The notes: generated by a model not told the origin, from the letters alone. Counted from the first letter of the stretch, positions 20,553 through 33,050 are shown. The stretch: DNA of 64,000 nucleotides from Vandiemenella viatica (GCA_031002005.1 JARYHS010013630.1:238521539-238585538), one strand, 5' to 3'. Numbers and translations: made by a program.

Positions 20553-20799
20553 GGTCAGTCGACAATGGAGACACTAGTGTTGCTAAATAAAGACTCAAGT
20601 CACCCTTTTCACTAGCTAGTAAAGAGAAGCCTCATGTTCGACTTTTGTTACTTTTGTTTTGTATGTGCTAACACTTACTGAACTTACATCTATATGTATT
20701 ATTATAAAATAATAAACGATTAACGGTTAGATAAATCACAGTTGTAATTACAACACCGTTGATTGTTGTACGAGTTCAGTTTACAACAGTGCTGTCTGC

Positions 20800-21075
20800 C
20801 GGCACAATTGGTTAAGGCGCGTTAGTGGGGACCGGAAGGTCCCTGGTTCAAATCCCGGTCTCGGCCGAAATTTTTATGGCCCCAAAAACTGACCTTCTTC
20901 ACCTCTGGAAGAGCTTAGCTTTGTCATGTAAAATACGCCAGGACGCTCCGTGGTAACTGTAATTCCCCTTTACCTGGTAGGATTGAGGTAGCCATGACAA
21001 GGGTACTTGCGCGGCAAATCGAAACACTGTAAAACCGGCAGCTGACCTACCTTTCGGTGTCTACCTGCCAACAAT
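20800..21075 (+). mobile_element. tRNA-derived SINE of a different family
   Basis: GCCGGCACAATTGGTTAAGG (A box TGGTTAAGG) is followed by GGTTCAAATCCCGG (B box) about 45 bases on, then a roughly 200-base unrelated body. A variable-arm-like GGGGACCGGAAGGTCCC hairpin lies between the boxes, suggesting a class II tRNA ancestor. No second copy is in the window, so the 3' boundary is approximate. Confidence 0.6.
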
Positions 21076-21563
21076 GTCATACGCCCTTTTTTTTTGTACA
21101 AAACAGAGCTTCTCGCACATTCGAAATAAACCAAGCAAGTGACAACGTTGATAACCAAAATTGTCACCTGAAGTCCCAAGTTTTAGAGTCGAGACTTCGA
21201 GACGCCTTCTTTCCTTTTTAAAATAAAAACTAGAGAAATGCCAAAACAAATTTTCATATCATTCTCAAGATCGATCTCAAAACTACAATGCTACCAGAAT
21301 AAAAAGACATCTCGTTTCTCGTCTTGAGATGTGCATATCCATGTCTAGGGAACCATATATCATTCAGCTATGTCTGTTAGATCATATTTTCACTTTTACT
21401 TTTCATGACTTTGCAGTACTGCCACTAATTTTTCAGCATTATTTTTTTTTATCGGTTCCTCCCAGAAGTACTGATGTGAGTGATAGTATCGAGTACTAAA
21501 GTATCGGTATCAGAATAAAAGTACTCGATATCAAGAAGTATCGATACTTTTTCCGTGTCCCTG

Positions 21564-22701
21564 GCTGTGACGGAGGCGGGAGAAGGAGTTACAGTGACGA
21601 AAAACCATATGTATCAAGTGGCTCTAGACTGGAAGTTGGGAAGGGAGAGGCGCACACGGTGCCAAGTCAGCTTGCGGCTGTCTAGACACCAGATGACCAG
21701 ATTTTTTCCCACGCTCATCAGTAGATGGAGCCACATGGACCCTGCACGTGTGCTAAGTTTGAAGTGCTGCCATAACTTAAGTAAGGAAAGCTAAGGTTAG
21801 CGACAGCAATGACCACCGTCACGGCACTGACGCTAGATGGTAGTTAAAAAGGTAATAAACATGCAAGATAAGAGCTAAAATGGTTATTAATTATACTGCA
21901 TTCAAAGGCCTGAGTGTTAACGCAACTTAGATTAGCGGAGACAAGTGATAACGATAGGAATGGGCCACTTACATCCAGGCATTGTATGCAAGCGGTGTAT
22001 GTTTTAGATATCATTCGAAGAAAGAATACCTATAAGTGATGAAACTGTTGATTAGTTTTGTCGACATTCTGTTTCTGAAAAAGACATTCACCGTGTCAAT
22101 AAAAAAAGAATGCAACAGATAAAGCGAATGGATGCTAATGCGGCGCTGCTTCTCTCAGAATCAACGCTACAGCCACGTAAAACATAGAAGCTGTAGCCTA
22201 CGACGTACTAACCAAAAGTTGTAATTTTATTACATTAATTTTAATAAATAAAATTATGTATTTATTGATATTTATTTATGTTTAAGCGTTTAGTCTTCGT
22301 CCAGTCCGCGAGATGTTTCCTCTATTTATTTAGTCTAAAGATTGAAGAGTGCCTGCCGCTAGATATCACATCAGCGCAAGCTGTGTCCTTTACACCTGAT
22401 ACTAACATTGTGGCGTCTTATTTCCTAGTCGCTGTGTTATTATATATGTATTGTCAACAAACAGTAATATTCTTTGAAGAGTTAACAGAGGACAGAAGCT
22501 TAATTCTTTAAGTGCTAAAACAAGTATAATTTTACATTTAATCGTTCCTGGTATGTGGCCGTTACACTCCTCGCCTCTCGTGGATCTCAGGTTTATTAGG
22601 AAGTCGGAAATCAGGGACATACAGAGTCACTTCGAAATTCAAGACGTAGACAGGTTTTCACGGATCCAGATGACCGCCAAATGAAGTGGTTATTGGGTCG
22701 G
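21564..22701. other. No recognisable gene
   Basis: A moderately GC-rich patch lies at 21560-21830 with no splice-bounded exon. Frames at 21555-21794 and 22278-22511 have no signature. Confidence 0.35.
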
Positions 22702-22709
22702 CTCATGAC

Positions 22710-22882
22710 CAGGGCCGGCGCTAGGAATCTCGGGCCCGGGGTAAAATGGCGGGCGATAATGGGTGTAATCTTGGCTTCATGGCCTGAGGGCCCCTATAGT
22801 CGGTGATCGGGCCCCTGTCAACCCGCGGGGCCCGGGTACTTTTGACCCGCTTACCTCTCCCCCACCCCTAACGCCGGCCCTG
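22710..22882. mobile_element. 173-bp hAT-type MITE
   Basis: It starts CAGGGCCGGCGCTAGG and ends CCTAACGCCGGCCCTG, a nearly perfect inverted pair. Flanks are CTCATGAC (22702-22709) and CGCATGAC (22883-22890), 7 of 8 identical. The interior is C/G-rich and non-coding. Confidence 0.85.
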
Positions 22883-23081
22883 CGCATGACGGAATACATA
22901 CTAGCTCTCAGCGTTTAATAAATTTAATGAAAATGTGAATTAGACTAGCAACTAAACCACCTTCACTACAAATGATGCACTACCGTAGCTAAAATTCTAA
23001 TAAAGACATTTTATTACCAAAATCATTATAATTTTTTTCCGTAACTCTGATTAGTCTAAACACTAATTTCGTAGGGTTGCT

Positions 23082-23314
23082 CAGGGCAGCATTTAGGCTT
23101 TGTGGGGTCATAGGCGGGCCCCTATCGGCAGAACAATTCATGGTTGACCTTTCTTTTTTTTTTTTAGCTCTACTACTGTTCTCGGCGGGGGCCCTCCAGC
23201 TGTGGTGCGCCCCCCTCCCTCCCTTTGTGGTGCTGGATCCCCTTTGTATGGTGCAGCCCCCCTCCCCCACCCCTTTGTCGTGCCAATGGTAGCCTATGCT
23301 TAAATGCGGTCCTG
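23082..23314. mobile_element. 233-bp hAT-type MITE, relative of 723-800
   Basis: It begins CAGGGCAGCATTTAGGCTTT and ends GCCTATGCTTAAATGCGGTCCTG. The 8-bp flanks GGGTTGCT and CGGTTGGG agree at five central positions. The interior GGGGGCCCTCCAGCTGTGGTG and repeated CCCCCCTCCC blocks are non-coding; open frames through here are spurious. Confidence 0.7.
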
Positions 23315-23341
23315 CGGTTGGGAATGTATTGAATACGTAAA

Positions 23342-23593
23342 CCGACCGTGGTTGGTGAATGGTTAACGTTCTGGCCTCGCATTCGGGAGGACGCGGGTTC
23401 GAATCCCCGTCTGGGCATCTAGATTTGGGTTTTCCATGGTTTCTCCAAATCGCTCCAGGCGAATGCCGGGATGCTTCCTTTAATAAGGCTAAGGCCAAAT
23501 TCCTTCCAGTTCCTTGTCACTCGTCCCATCCCGCCTCTAAGGACCTTAGCCGTCGACGAGGCGTAAAGCCATAATTAAAAAATAATTAAAAAA
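23342..23593 (+). mobile_element. tRNA-headed SINE, full length, 12-bp target duplication
   Basis: The head GTGGTTGGTGAATGGTTAAC and B box GGTTCGAATCC are clear. The body follows the family consensus, and the 3' end reads GACGAGGCGTAAAGCCATAA then an A-rich tail. TGAATACGTAAA flanks it on both sides (23330-23341, 23594-23605), a perfect duplication. Confidence 0.93.
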
Positions 23594-23605
23594 TGAATAC
23601 GTAAA

Positions 23606-24199
23606 TTTCTTTAGATGATGCCACTTTTGGGAAAAAGCTCGTAGCATTCTTTGACATGCCTGACCATTTTCAAGATATGAGAGAAGAAGTACCTTAATGT
23701 CCTTATTATCCTTATCGACATTTTTCAAACAATCCGCAGGTTGGCTTTATGTAAATAATGCGATGTCATTAACATTATATCATTAATAGGACAGTGTTAT
23801 GACCGCCAATGATTCAACTGCACCATTTCCTCTCAGGAGAAATGTGGTCTTTTCCTGTTATGCTTATTTCTTAGCAATATTGTTTGCATAAGTATCTGTG
23901 CGGTTTATAAGTGTTGTGCGTTATGTATGAAGATTAAGAAAGGAATGTACTGGTTCACTCTTAGTGTAAACATTTAATGACCTCATAACATATTCATATC
24001 ATCATCAAGAATATTGTATTTTCCGATTCCATATGCCCTTCCAGATGTAAGGGACTTAAGTCGCAGATCTGGTGTACCAAGATGATTAGAATTCGCTTAT
24101 ATCCAACTCTTAGTAACCAAGTTTGAAGTGTAGTGGTACGTTGGTTTGGGAAAGGGTGGAAACTCTATAGTTCTCAATCATTAAAAATTGCCCTATGTT
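23606..24199. other. No recognisable gene
   Basis: AT-rich; nothing identified. Confidence 0.4.
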
Positions 24200-25090
24200 G
24201 CTTATTTATTGGGTACTCGTTAAGGCGTACACACAGAGGCGTATTTAATTTTAATCTTAATACAAGGAGTCTCAAATAAAATGCAATGCACTGCCTCGTC
24301 TTACATTTCCGAATAAAAGAAAAAGAAAAAACATAAACCTCTAAGAAATTAATTCATGCTAATAAAACAAATTCAACATTATGCAATTTTACAATGGAAG
24401 ACAAACATTCCACATTGATTTTTTTTTTAAATTTCCCTTTAAAACAATGGGGAACGATCTTCAAGATTCTAAAATGAATTACATTACTGTGAACTTGTCT
24501 GGCGCCGGGCTATTTTTACATTACCCACCAACGTGGTCATTTGAAGTTCAGAAAGCTTGTCTATCCTTCAAATATACAATTGTTAAAAATAGCTCTCTGC
24601 TTTAAACAAACACTAGCTCAGTTTGTGCGAGGACTCTTAATCATTCAAAATTTCTTTTGACAAGGCTGTTATAGGGCTGGTTTCAATGATTTGGAGTACA
24701 ACGCTATTAAGTTCGTTGTGCATTTACGTAATGGTGTAGGCTTCTCCGTCAATAGCGAAATGTTTCAGTATATGCTAACTACAAAGAAAAGTAATTCTTG
24801 ATCTGAGCAATTTTGCCAACTGCAAAATCAAAGTATGCTTTCCTCCTCAGAAAGCAAAGTACGGAGAGTACTCAGAGAGACTCCAAATGGTTCGATCTCC
24901 CTCAGTCAAGGCTTGGTGCAGAAGTGTGCACAACCTAGCCCACTCAAGGCTTGGTCACGCAAAGACTTTTACGTCGGTGATTGGGTCGGCTATGTCCACT
25001 CCTCCTTAAAACGATATTCTATTGGCTAGAATAATTTTCCAGCGTTTCTTGAGAGCTCGGAAAATTTCGACAGCTGCCGAGGCCTGAACC
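24200..25090 (+). repeat. Unclassified dispersed repeat, copy 1
   Basis: It aligns in direct orientation to 41917-42900. Shared words in order: CTTATTTATT, GGCGTATTTAA/AGCGTATTTAA, TCTCGTCTTACA, AACAAATTCAACAT, TTTCCCTTTAAAACAAT, GCTTGTCTATCCT/GTTTGTCTATCCTG, CATTCAAAATTTCTTT, ATTGGCT. Divergence is high (perhaps 25-30% plus indels by eye). No common open frame or terminal repeat found. Confidence 0.55.
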
Positions 25091-25800
25091 TTCCGAATAT
25101 CTCAGGTTAGAAAAAGACAACGGCTGGTCATACAACTTCCTTCAGAAATTTTCCCGCAGCAGCACCGTTACTCATAATTATTATTATTATTTATAATAAT
25201 AAATAACCTTTACTCATAAACAAGGGGTCAGTCAGTTGTCCGTCCCTGAGTTCCCGGCGTACGGCTGGCAAGTGCCTGTTACCTGGAATTTGTCTCCTCG
25301 CTCGGCCGCAACAGCCAGCAAAATTCTGCTTACCACTGATTTCTTTTTATATTAATAATAAACCCACTTTCGTCGTACCATTACAGGGGCAATTATTGCA
25401 GAATAGGACCTCTTTTTGAAGTTCACGTAAAGTGCTGCACTTCAATGAACCTGAGTAGCAGGTTTAATGTTACTCTCAATCAGTAATACTGTCTTGTAAT
25501 TAAACTTTTACAGGAGAAATGTCAGGTATACTCGAAAACCACGTAATACTTCACCAACCTGTATTTCAATGATGTCTCGTGTTCACAAACAGTGAAACAA
25601 TTAACATATTGAAGTAACATCACTCATGAACATATTCGATTTGTAATATAGATCAAATTTAGTAATTCCGGCTTCTGACAAACATCCGTCTCTCACACAT
25701 GATAAATTAGTCTATTACACTTAGCTCTAAATTTCAGTACAATTACCATTGAAGTTCCATAGTCTTTAAATCAAACATACCAGTACATATTAAAAAACAG
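25091..25800. other. No recognisable gene
   Basis: It contains an ATT/AAT low-complexity palindrome at 25178-25205. Nothing else identified. Confidence 0.4.
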
Positions 25801-26292
25801 GTATTTGGACAATGTGTATTACCGGTCTTCACATATACCGGCCAGACTTGGACACTAAACAGTCACAGGAAGCAAAAACTGAGAACTGCCAGCGAAGTAT
25901 GGAAAGAGCAATGCTAGGGTTTACAAGAAGAGACAGGAAAAAGGCCGTGCGCATTCGTTCAATAACCAAATTGACAGACATCTCAAAAAGAGTCCTGACC
26001 CAAAAATGGTAATGGGCTGGTCATATTGCTCGCAAAAGAGACTACAGTTGGACAACGGCAGTACTGGATTGGATACCAAGGAACCTGAAAAGAGCAAGAG
26101 GAAGACCCCCGGATCGCTGGGATAAAGACATACGTCGAGACAGGCGTGAACTGGAAGAGAGTTGCTCAAGATCGATCAGCCTGGAGAGAACTGCAATAAA
26201 ACTATGTAGAATTAAATTGTAATATATAGCTCATTGGTCTTAAAGGGGCTACATCCTGAAATAAGAATTGATTAAGGTGTAATAATAATAAT
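25801..26292 (+). pseudogene. LINE 3' fragment ending in an (AAT)n tail
   Basis: Across frames the plus strand shows the RT-tail motifs YTGQTWTLNSHRKQKLRTA, MERAMLGFTRRDRKK, RIRSITKLTDISKRVLTQKW, GHIARK, then RARGRPPDRWDKDIR-like and NWKRVAQDRSAWREL. This is the widespread insect LINE C-terminus (YG.QTWTL..A...KL...Q..MERAMLG......R..T.+TD+.....LKW.WAGH+AR....RGRP..RW.DDI....G..W...AQDR..W). It ends at the AATAATAATAAT run at 26280-26292. It is frameshifted and lacks the RT core. Confidence 0.8.
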
Positions 26293-27000
26293 AACCATTG
26301 AATTAATTCAGATATCCCTGAAACAGTTAATCACACATTCCAGTTATGAAATATTGAGTTATGATTTGTTTAGAAGTGAATTATTTTTTTCAAGATAATC
26401 ACGCGAAAAGTTTCATATCGGAAAACGTTGTCGGATCTTTCTCTTGTAACATCTATAACTACGCTATTAAAATAATATTTCACTCAAGCTGCATTGAATA
26501 ATTTCTTTATTCCTATCATGCAAACTGCAGTCAGAGCATGGACGGGACAAAGATTTTGATTAGAAGGAGCAGCATAACTGTTTAAAAAATTATGATTCGA
26601 AGTTTTCTATGAAATTTCTAGTCTCATAGTGATCATACAAACGTTTCTTTAAATTATAAGAGTTGGCGCAATTGTCGTGAAAATTGTTCATTGTCTTGAT
26701 TTGTTTTAAACCAATTTAGATCAGGAGTCACAGGGCAAAGTCAATTGTTTTTTGTCTCAGCCAAGTAATTATTTCTCAACGTTTCGTAATGAAAATGCAC
26801 ACTCTGTTCATTCTCTTTCAATAATCGAATTTAACAAGGATTTCATTGTTCTAAAGTTACGCGCTTTAACAAAAGCGATAGAAATTTAATGAACATAACC
26901 TAATAATGGTTAATGTGATTACGTTCAATATTCTACAAGTCCTTCGTTCACACAGGCATCTAGCAAGCAAAAAGTTGACGACTGTTTAGCTTTCCTACCA
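26293..27000. other. No recognisable gene
   Basis: AT-rich; nothing identified. Confidence 0.4.
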
Positions 27001-27201
27001 TTATTACCAAAATCGCAAGAACCGTCTCCTTAAAGGCAGTGGTCTTCTCAATTGTGTGTGATGTCAACTTGTGACTGGAGGAAACGCCGAATTGCCGCGT
27101 CGCTGCTGTGTACACGGGTCGAGTCGACTTCATTTTGAGGCTGACCCATGTTGGCTGACGATTCGGGCAGTCGTCACGGCGTTAATGAAAATCCCGGAGT
27201 G

Positions 27202-27240
27202 TATATATAGCAGCCTCGTGGCGGGGTTAGCTCAGTCCGT
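27202..27240 (+). promoter_or_regulatory. TATA box plus arthropod initiator (core promoter)
   Basis: TATATATAG begins at 27202 and TCAGTC lies at 27232-27237, putting the initiator A (27234) 32 bases downstream of the first TATA base, the spacing expected for a focused insect Pol II promoter. The surrounding 27050-27300 is unique and GC-richer than its neighbours. A consensus splice donor follows after only 40 bases, which supports the assigned start. Confidence 0.6.
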
Positions 27241-27273
27241 CTCCACGGAACCGCCCGCCTGTCTGTCCGCCTG
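27234..27273 (+). other. Putative non-coding first exon (40 bases)
   Basis: It runs from the initiator A to CCGCCTG|GTGAGTAG, a near-consensus donor. It contains no ATG, so translation must start in a later exon. The best later plus-strand exon found is 45405-45522, which starts after a strong acceptor and carries a well-placed ATG and signal peptide; the implied intron is about 18.1 kb. The linkage is inferred, not shown. Confidence 0.5.
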
Positions 27274-30200
27274 GTGAGTAGACAACCAGGTGTGGCATCA
27301 GCACAGCGACTGTCAGCGTTATTAATTTCAACAGCCAAGTCAGCTCAACAGGGACTTTTCTAGTTAAAGAATTCGTGAATTACTGTTTTAGCATAGCTTT
27401 ACATCGTTAGATCATCATAGCCACCTGATAATTTAACTATTTTAATCCTTCAGTTAATTATTTTGGCTGGCCATTTCATTTGATTCCTCAAACTATTTGA
27501 TTATCAAAGATTGTACGTGTGCAAATAGACTGGCACTAGCATAATTGAGGTAGGATCTGAAATAGTGGCCCACGAAGTTTAACTATACCAAGTAAATCCC
27601 TGAGAGGTGTAAAAATAATTTCGAGCTGGTTTGGCATGAAAAACTTTTATTGCTTTGTTGTCGGTTCTATACATTACTGGAAATCTAAAGAAATAAAGTG
27701 GCTGCATATATTAATGTGAAAGGTATCCCTTATTTACACGAGAAATTTCCAAAATTTGAATTATAATTAAGAACATAATAATGGGTTTGATTTTCACTGA
27801 CCACGTTTGAGGACTGGTTGTTTCAATATCACACACAACATATTATCGCATTGGAGATAGCGATTCACGCAAAGCAGGTGGAATAGGCTGGAATCGCCTG
27901 AGAAGGAGCGTGACACCGAATTTCGCGATGACCTTCCAAAGGCTGTGGGTAAGCTGCTCCTATCCGCCCCCCCCCCCTCCCCCCACGTGGCGGTGCTAAC
28001 AGCAGTCTGTGTGTTGCTGGGAGATGTCTTCATCGAGACTACTTGTTCCAGTCGAGACTCAGGAATTTTGAATACCTTCTGTGATACAACAGCTAGGATG
28101 GGTTTCACTAGCGTTCAATTAAGGGAAAGGACTCAATGCGATTGCGCGGAAAACCCTATTTGCTCAACTGCAATAAAAAAAAAAATTGTTAGCGTCCAAA
28201 TTTGGTGGTATTTCCCAGCGTCCGGAAATAAAAACGTGTTTTTTAACAACTTTCTAGGATTATACTCATCAATAAACTTGTATACGAATGTCTCTATCGG
28301 TCTGGTATACTTCCGTTTATAGACAGAGGAATACGATAGCACTCTCCACCTAACAGTTTTTTTTTTCTTTTCAATAAATGTTTCTACAGGCAAAGTCTGA
28401 TAATTCGCACTCTAAAAATTTAGAAAACTTTGCTTGTCAGTTGCACACTATAACTTGTCTAGAAAGACAGTTTTCTAGATCGATAGCGCGTCTTAGTATT
28501 TCGTTAATCTCCGGATAACTTGTTTTATTGGGGAAAGGAGGGGATAGAAGAAAAGTGTTGGATTTTTTAGCAGCAACAATAGCATAATGGTGCTTGTGTC
28601 AGATTTAACTGATGTAAGTGCTTGTTCATTTTGCCATGGTTCCTAACTTTGAAGTAAAATTTCTACATTTGTAGAGATAAAAATTATGATGATATGCTGA
28701 TAAGACGAAATTTTAAAATTCAACTCTTCATCTATAACTACTTTTTGAATTTTGATGTAATATTGTCGTCCGTTGTTTTCGCTTTGATTAAACTGCATAT
28801 TTAAAGCACAAAAAAAGAATCTTTCCTGCTTTCACAAATTTTTACACTATCTGTGTGGACTGGCAGCTCCAGAAAACTGATCATTCACTAAGACAGTAAA
28901 TCTTCATGTCACTATCTGAAAACTTCGTGCACTAAGTTGATGATTGTTATAGTAAGTCCGAAGACTTTGATGAATGGTACAGCACGTCCAACAATTAGAT
29001 GATATTACTTAAGATTTGCTCAGAACGGCTCTAACTTGCATGTACTGAAAAGTGAGATAGTGAAAGACAAAACAGATAAATAAAGACAGTAAGTAATAAG
29101 ATTTTTAAGTTCTAATGGCCAAATGCTAATTAATATACAAATGACACTGCTTAATAGGAAGAATCGTTCATATTCGTGAAATCGTAAATTTTGTCACTGG
29201 TGGTTTTATTTACGTCTCGCGATGGGAACAAAGCAGGATATACTAGCTTTACTCTGAACCTCTGTCAGGTAATGAAATGATTCTATAAGAAAAAACAGTT
29301 TTTATGGCCTACGCTCTGTTCTTTCGAGAACAAACAATATTTCTCCACCATCTTCCTCTTCCGCCGAATAAATTTTATAACCTTAGAACATTATGTATGT
29401 AAGTTCAGATTTAATATTTTATGATAAAAGGAAAAGGATTACAGCGAATAAGGAGATGTTTACGTTCTATTAAAATCTCAAATTGACATTTACCTCATGA
29501 ATGTCAGAGTAAACAATTCGCGTCAGTTAAATGGTACGTGATTATCACCTTAAATTATCGGTATTACGAATTATATATAAAAACTTCAAATACTTTATTT
29601 TTGACTTTACAGTCTTGATAAAAACAAAAAACACTAAGGTACCATAATTTCTAGTGTGCTTATTTATATATTTTCATAAAGGCATTAAGATACGAGGGTT
29701 CGGCATAGAAAAGTGAAAGATATCGGTTTCGAATAAACCTTAGAACCGATAATAATGTTACAGTAAGCTAATACGTTATTAAAAAGCTTTACGAGAAATA
29801 TGAGGATAAATTATTTTATCCTCTTAGTTATTGCTGTAATTATGTAAACAAACTTAACTTATAATAAAGCTATTCATAAAATATGCTGTAAGCTACCTAC
29901 AGTACCTTTGTTGAAATTGTGTTCAATAAGATAAACCGACAGTTATTTTGACAATTTTCTAAATTTTTACTTTCGTAAGGACAATTATCTTAAAAGAAGT
30001 GAAAATGTTTAGTAAGATTTCCACAAATATCCCAATAATAATCTGCCCAAAAATTTGCAAATCCTCCTTCGCTTTTCACGATTGGCGAATCGGAAATAAG
30101 AATTTCAAAATAAAAAGACATTCCAGGATAAAGATTGGTACTAAATTTCAAAATATTTAATACTATGCGCAAGAAATAACATTTTTCAAAATACTAGTTA

Positions 30201-30925
30201 GTGTGACAAATAGTTCTCCACTTTCATGCGGATTATTCAACAAAATTTACTGCTGCGGGTTTGGGAAATTCACTTGCCTGTCGCTTTCTATTAAATTGAG
30301 TAACACGATGATTATGTAGATATTGTATAGCCGTAACTTATTCGCCCTTTTCATATAACAGTCTTGACAGTTACAATGTTCGTGACCTATCTTGCTTTGT
30401 TTTATTGATTTCATTACATTTGTATACACGTTTTTCTGTTGCATTACTAACACAGAAAGTACTAAATTTAACTATCACAAACACATAATCAACAAAACTC
30501 CAAATAGCAAATACTTGCATAATTATTCTTATTGTTATTAATTGTGATAGGGTTTATTTTAAATTTTTTGATCTTCCTACAAATCGAGCTTCACTTTAAT
30601 AGTGTATTATGGTCCATACATATAGCTTCAGGAGGTTATTTCTGAGTTCTAAATTTTATCTGTTTTCAAAGAAGATTGTTTCGATTAATGTTAAACTCCT
30701 TTTAGTGCCACCATTGCCTCGTTCATCAATTTTCGTAATTCATCAATCTTATATATTCTAATGTGTTACATTTGTGCCTATCTGTGGCGTAAGAAGTTGT
30801 ATGTTTATTTGGTGTTTCTCTTGTCTTGTAGCATTTTGATTGTTGTTGGTATAATTTTTTAATTTATTCCTCGCACAGGGAGTCTGTCAGTGTTGGGAAC
30901 TCTACTGTCCTGTGTGAACTCTAAA
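27274..30925 (+). other. Putative intron sequence, no recognisable gene
   Basis: AT-rich. A minus frame at 27794-28108 is open for about 100 codons, includes SSRNSVSRSFSGDSSLFHLL and spans a C-rich run; I cannot assign it and there is no start or splice support, so it may be transposon debris. Confidence 0.4.
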
Positions 30926-30929
30926 TTTA

Positions 30930-31040
30930 ACTGCAATGCTTGAGCGTGACATTCGGGAGAACGCAGATTCTATCTCAGCAGATCCAACCATCCAGATTTC
31001 GGTTACCCAGGATGTCCCGAAATCATTCCAGGCAAATTTC
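30930..31040 (+). repeat. Heavily decayed SINE of the tRNA-headed family
   Basis: GACATTCGGGAGAACGCAGATT, CATCCAGATTTCGGTT and CAAATTTCGG match the family head and body at reduced identity. No tail or target duplication remains. Confidence 0.55.
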
Positions 31041-32129
31041 GGACTTGTTTCACAACCTTAATCTCCAGGCTCTAATAATCTCAACCTCTACTAGTTAAAA
31101 GAATTAGTCTGAAACATTCAAGGCCCTTTCAGATCCTGATTTCAAGAATGGAATCCCCTTATTGTCGATATCAAGAGCCTTAACTGTAACCAGCATACTG
31201 TTGGATAGGTTGTTTCCGTAAATTTCTCCTAATGTTATTATCATCCGTGTGCTATTTCTCGTGAGCCTAAAGAGCTGAATTCCATCAGAATCGTTGACGT
31301 TAGTTTTAGCCTTTTAGTTCATCAAAATTCTGTTTTATCTTACATGTTACCAAGATTTTTAAAAAAAAAAAAAAAAAAAGAATGGCTCAGTCTTTTCATC
31401 TATGTTTTAAGCTTCCTTGCCATACTTAGATACACCTTTTTCAATTTCTACTTCAACCTTAATTTTCACAATGCTTCATTTGTCATGTTTGGTTGTAATT
31501 ATGTTCATTATGCCTCGCGCTTCAGTCACCTGAATTGGTTTCCTTGACTTTAATTTACAGTGCCTGCAAGCTTCCCTAGGACGTTAGGTTTTGCTTTCCA
31601 TCATAAATACATTTACCTCTGCTACTTTGTTACACATTTGAAGTTCTATCTGCGGTTAATAAAAACAGTCAAACTATGTCACACGCTTTATACATGCTTT
31701 ATTTCTGAATCTTTATATGACCATAATTAATTGCTATCCTCCTGTTTCGCCGAGCAGCTTTCGCATGAGGCTTGTACTTGTATAGTTTTTTAAACAAATA
31801 GGTTCTCACGTAATTGTCACATCCAGATTTCTCACAGATTTCTCTGTTAGACAAAAACCCAATAAAATATTTAGTAATTATCAAACACAACAGTACAATC
31901 ATTTGTTGTTTCTCGTTTTCCTCGCTCACTCCATTGTTAAATAAATAAATAACTGAATTAAATCAACGAATATCTAGGACATGAACCAAGAACTTCAAAT
32001 AAAACTTTATTGCCTTGCGCATATTTTAATTTTTTCATTATTTCCGAAGTAACAAGTATTTCATTTGTGCATAATATTCTTCAACGTTTATTTCAATACT
32101 AGTGTAAGTCCTCAACCTTTTTTTACTTA
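31041..32129. other. No recognisable gene
   Basis: An A run lies at 31362-31379. A minus frame (31699-31929, starting MSEENEKQQMIVLLCLII) has a short hydrophobic segment and a basic C-terminal half; I cannot identify it. Confidence 0.35.
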
Positions 32130-33050
32130 AAGTCATAGAATAGTTCCAGTTTTTAGAGTCAAAGGTGATGGCAGATTGATCTGGTCAAATGCGGACTTTG
32201 CCTGTGTTTCACCGTAAGGGTTCACTGTACAAAATATGAATAAACATGTTAAACATGGGCAGAGACGATCGAACTATTGTATAATTGTTTCAAAGGTCGT
32301 GGTCAAACTGGCTGAAATACAAACAAGGTTCACTTTGCGAAATCTGAAAAATTTCTATTTAGTTTGAAAGGAGTGCGCAATTACTTCGAAAACATCGGAC
32401 TGTTCTTGATTCAGGCTATCTAAACATTCATAATGTAATCTTTGGTCATCGTGTCCGTAGCGGCCAGAGAACTTAATACATATTATTAGATAGTTAGGCA
32501 ACTTCGAAGAAATGATTTTGCCAGAATACTCGTTCAGGTAGCATATCTGAAGTCAGATGTCCACTTTAAATCACATAATAACTTACGTACAGGTCAGTAC
32601 GTTAAATGCAAATAAACCATAACGTATAGTCTTTAGTCAAGCAGCAACATTAGCGGAAGTTTTCATTAAATTGAATTTTAGCCTTGGTTGGAATAACTAT
32701 TGGCATTCGATGTTACAGCACAGAACATGGGTAATATAAGTTTTTTTATGTTGTTTTCATTAGCGACATGTTAGTGAAAAGTAGTTGCACTTTTTTCGGC
32801 CGCAAAGTTTTACCATATTTTTTAAATTAAATGCTACAAAAAGCAAATTTAATTAACGTATTCTGGCAGTTAATTTCATAGCATTTGCTTAGCTATTAAA
32901 TTGTGTACATAACCTCAAATTTAATGTCTCTGGTCACTGTTAATTTGCGAGCTAAGGCCGACGCGTGACGTCATCGTCCTCCAGCCAGTAGCTATAGGGA
33001 TGAGTGAGTGAGCTTATGAAATTATGTAGTAGATGGCTTAATAAATCGCT
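32130..33050 (-). repeat. Unclassified ~1-kb dispersed repeat, copy B
   Basis: Reverse-complement counterpart of 4590-5595. For example GTGAGTGAGCTTATGAAATT near 33007-33026 pairs with AATTTCCTAAGCTCACTCAC, and AATAGTTCCAGTTTT near 32140 pairs with the copy-A end. Non-coding. Confidence 0.6.

Larger units (their letters stand above)
19283..21563. mobile_element. Possible hAT-like element carrying nested insertions
   Basis: Left end TAGAGACACGG..AAAAGTATCGATA and right end (reverse complement) CAGGGACACGGAAAAAGTATCGATAC look like terminal inverted repeats, and the ATCGATA word recurs just inside both ends. Nested inside are a LINE fragment, a MITE and a tRNA-like SINE. The 8-bp flanks do not match and I see no transposase, so this is tentative. 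Confidence 0.35.

Noticed and set aside
23077..23498. Long Pro/Gly-rich open frames on both strands
   Set aside because: They run through the hAT MITE homopolymers and the adjacent SINE.
27221..27270. tRNA-like A box (GGGGTTAGCTCAGTCCG) suggesting a tRNA gene
   Set aside because: There is no B box (GGTTCGA) or acceptor pairing downstream; the bases are better explained as the initiator TCAGT and first exon.
27794..28108. ~100-codon minus frame rich in Ser/Arg
   Set aside because: No family signature or splice/start support; it crosses a C homopolymer, so I left it as unassigned.
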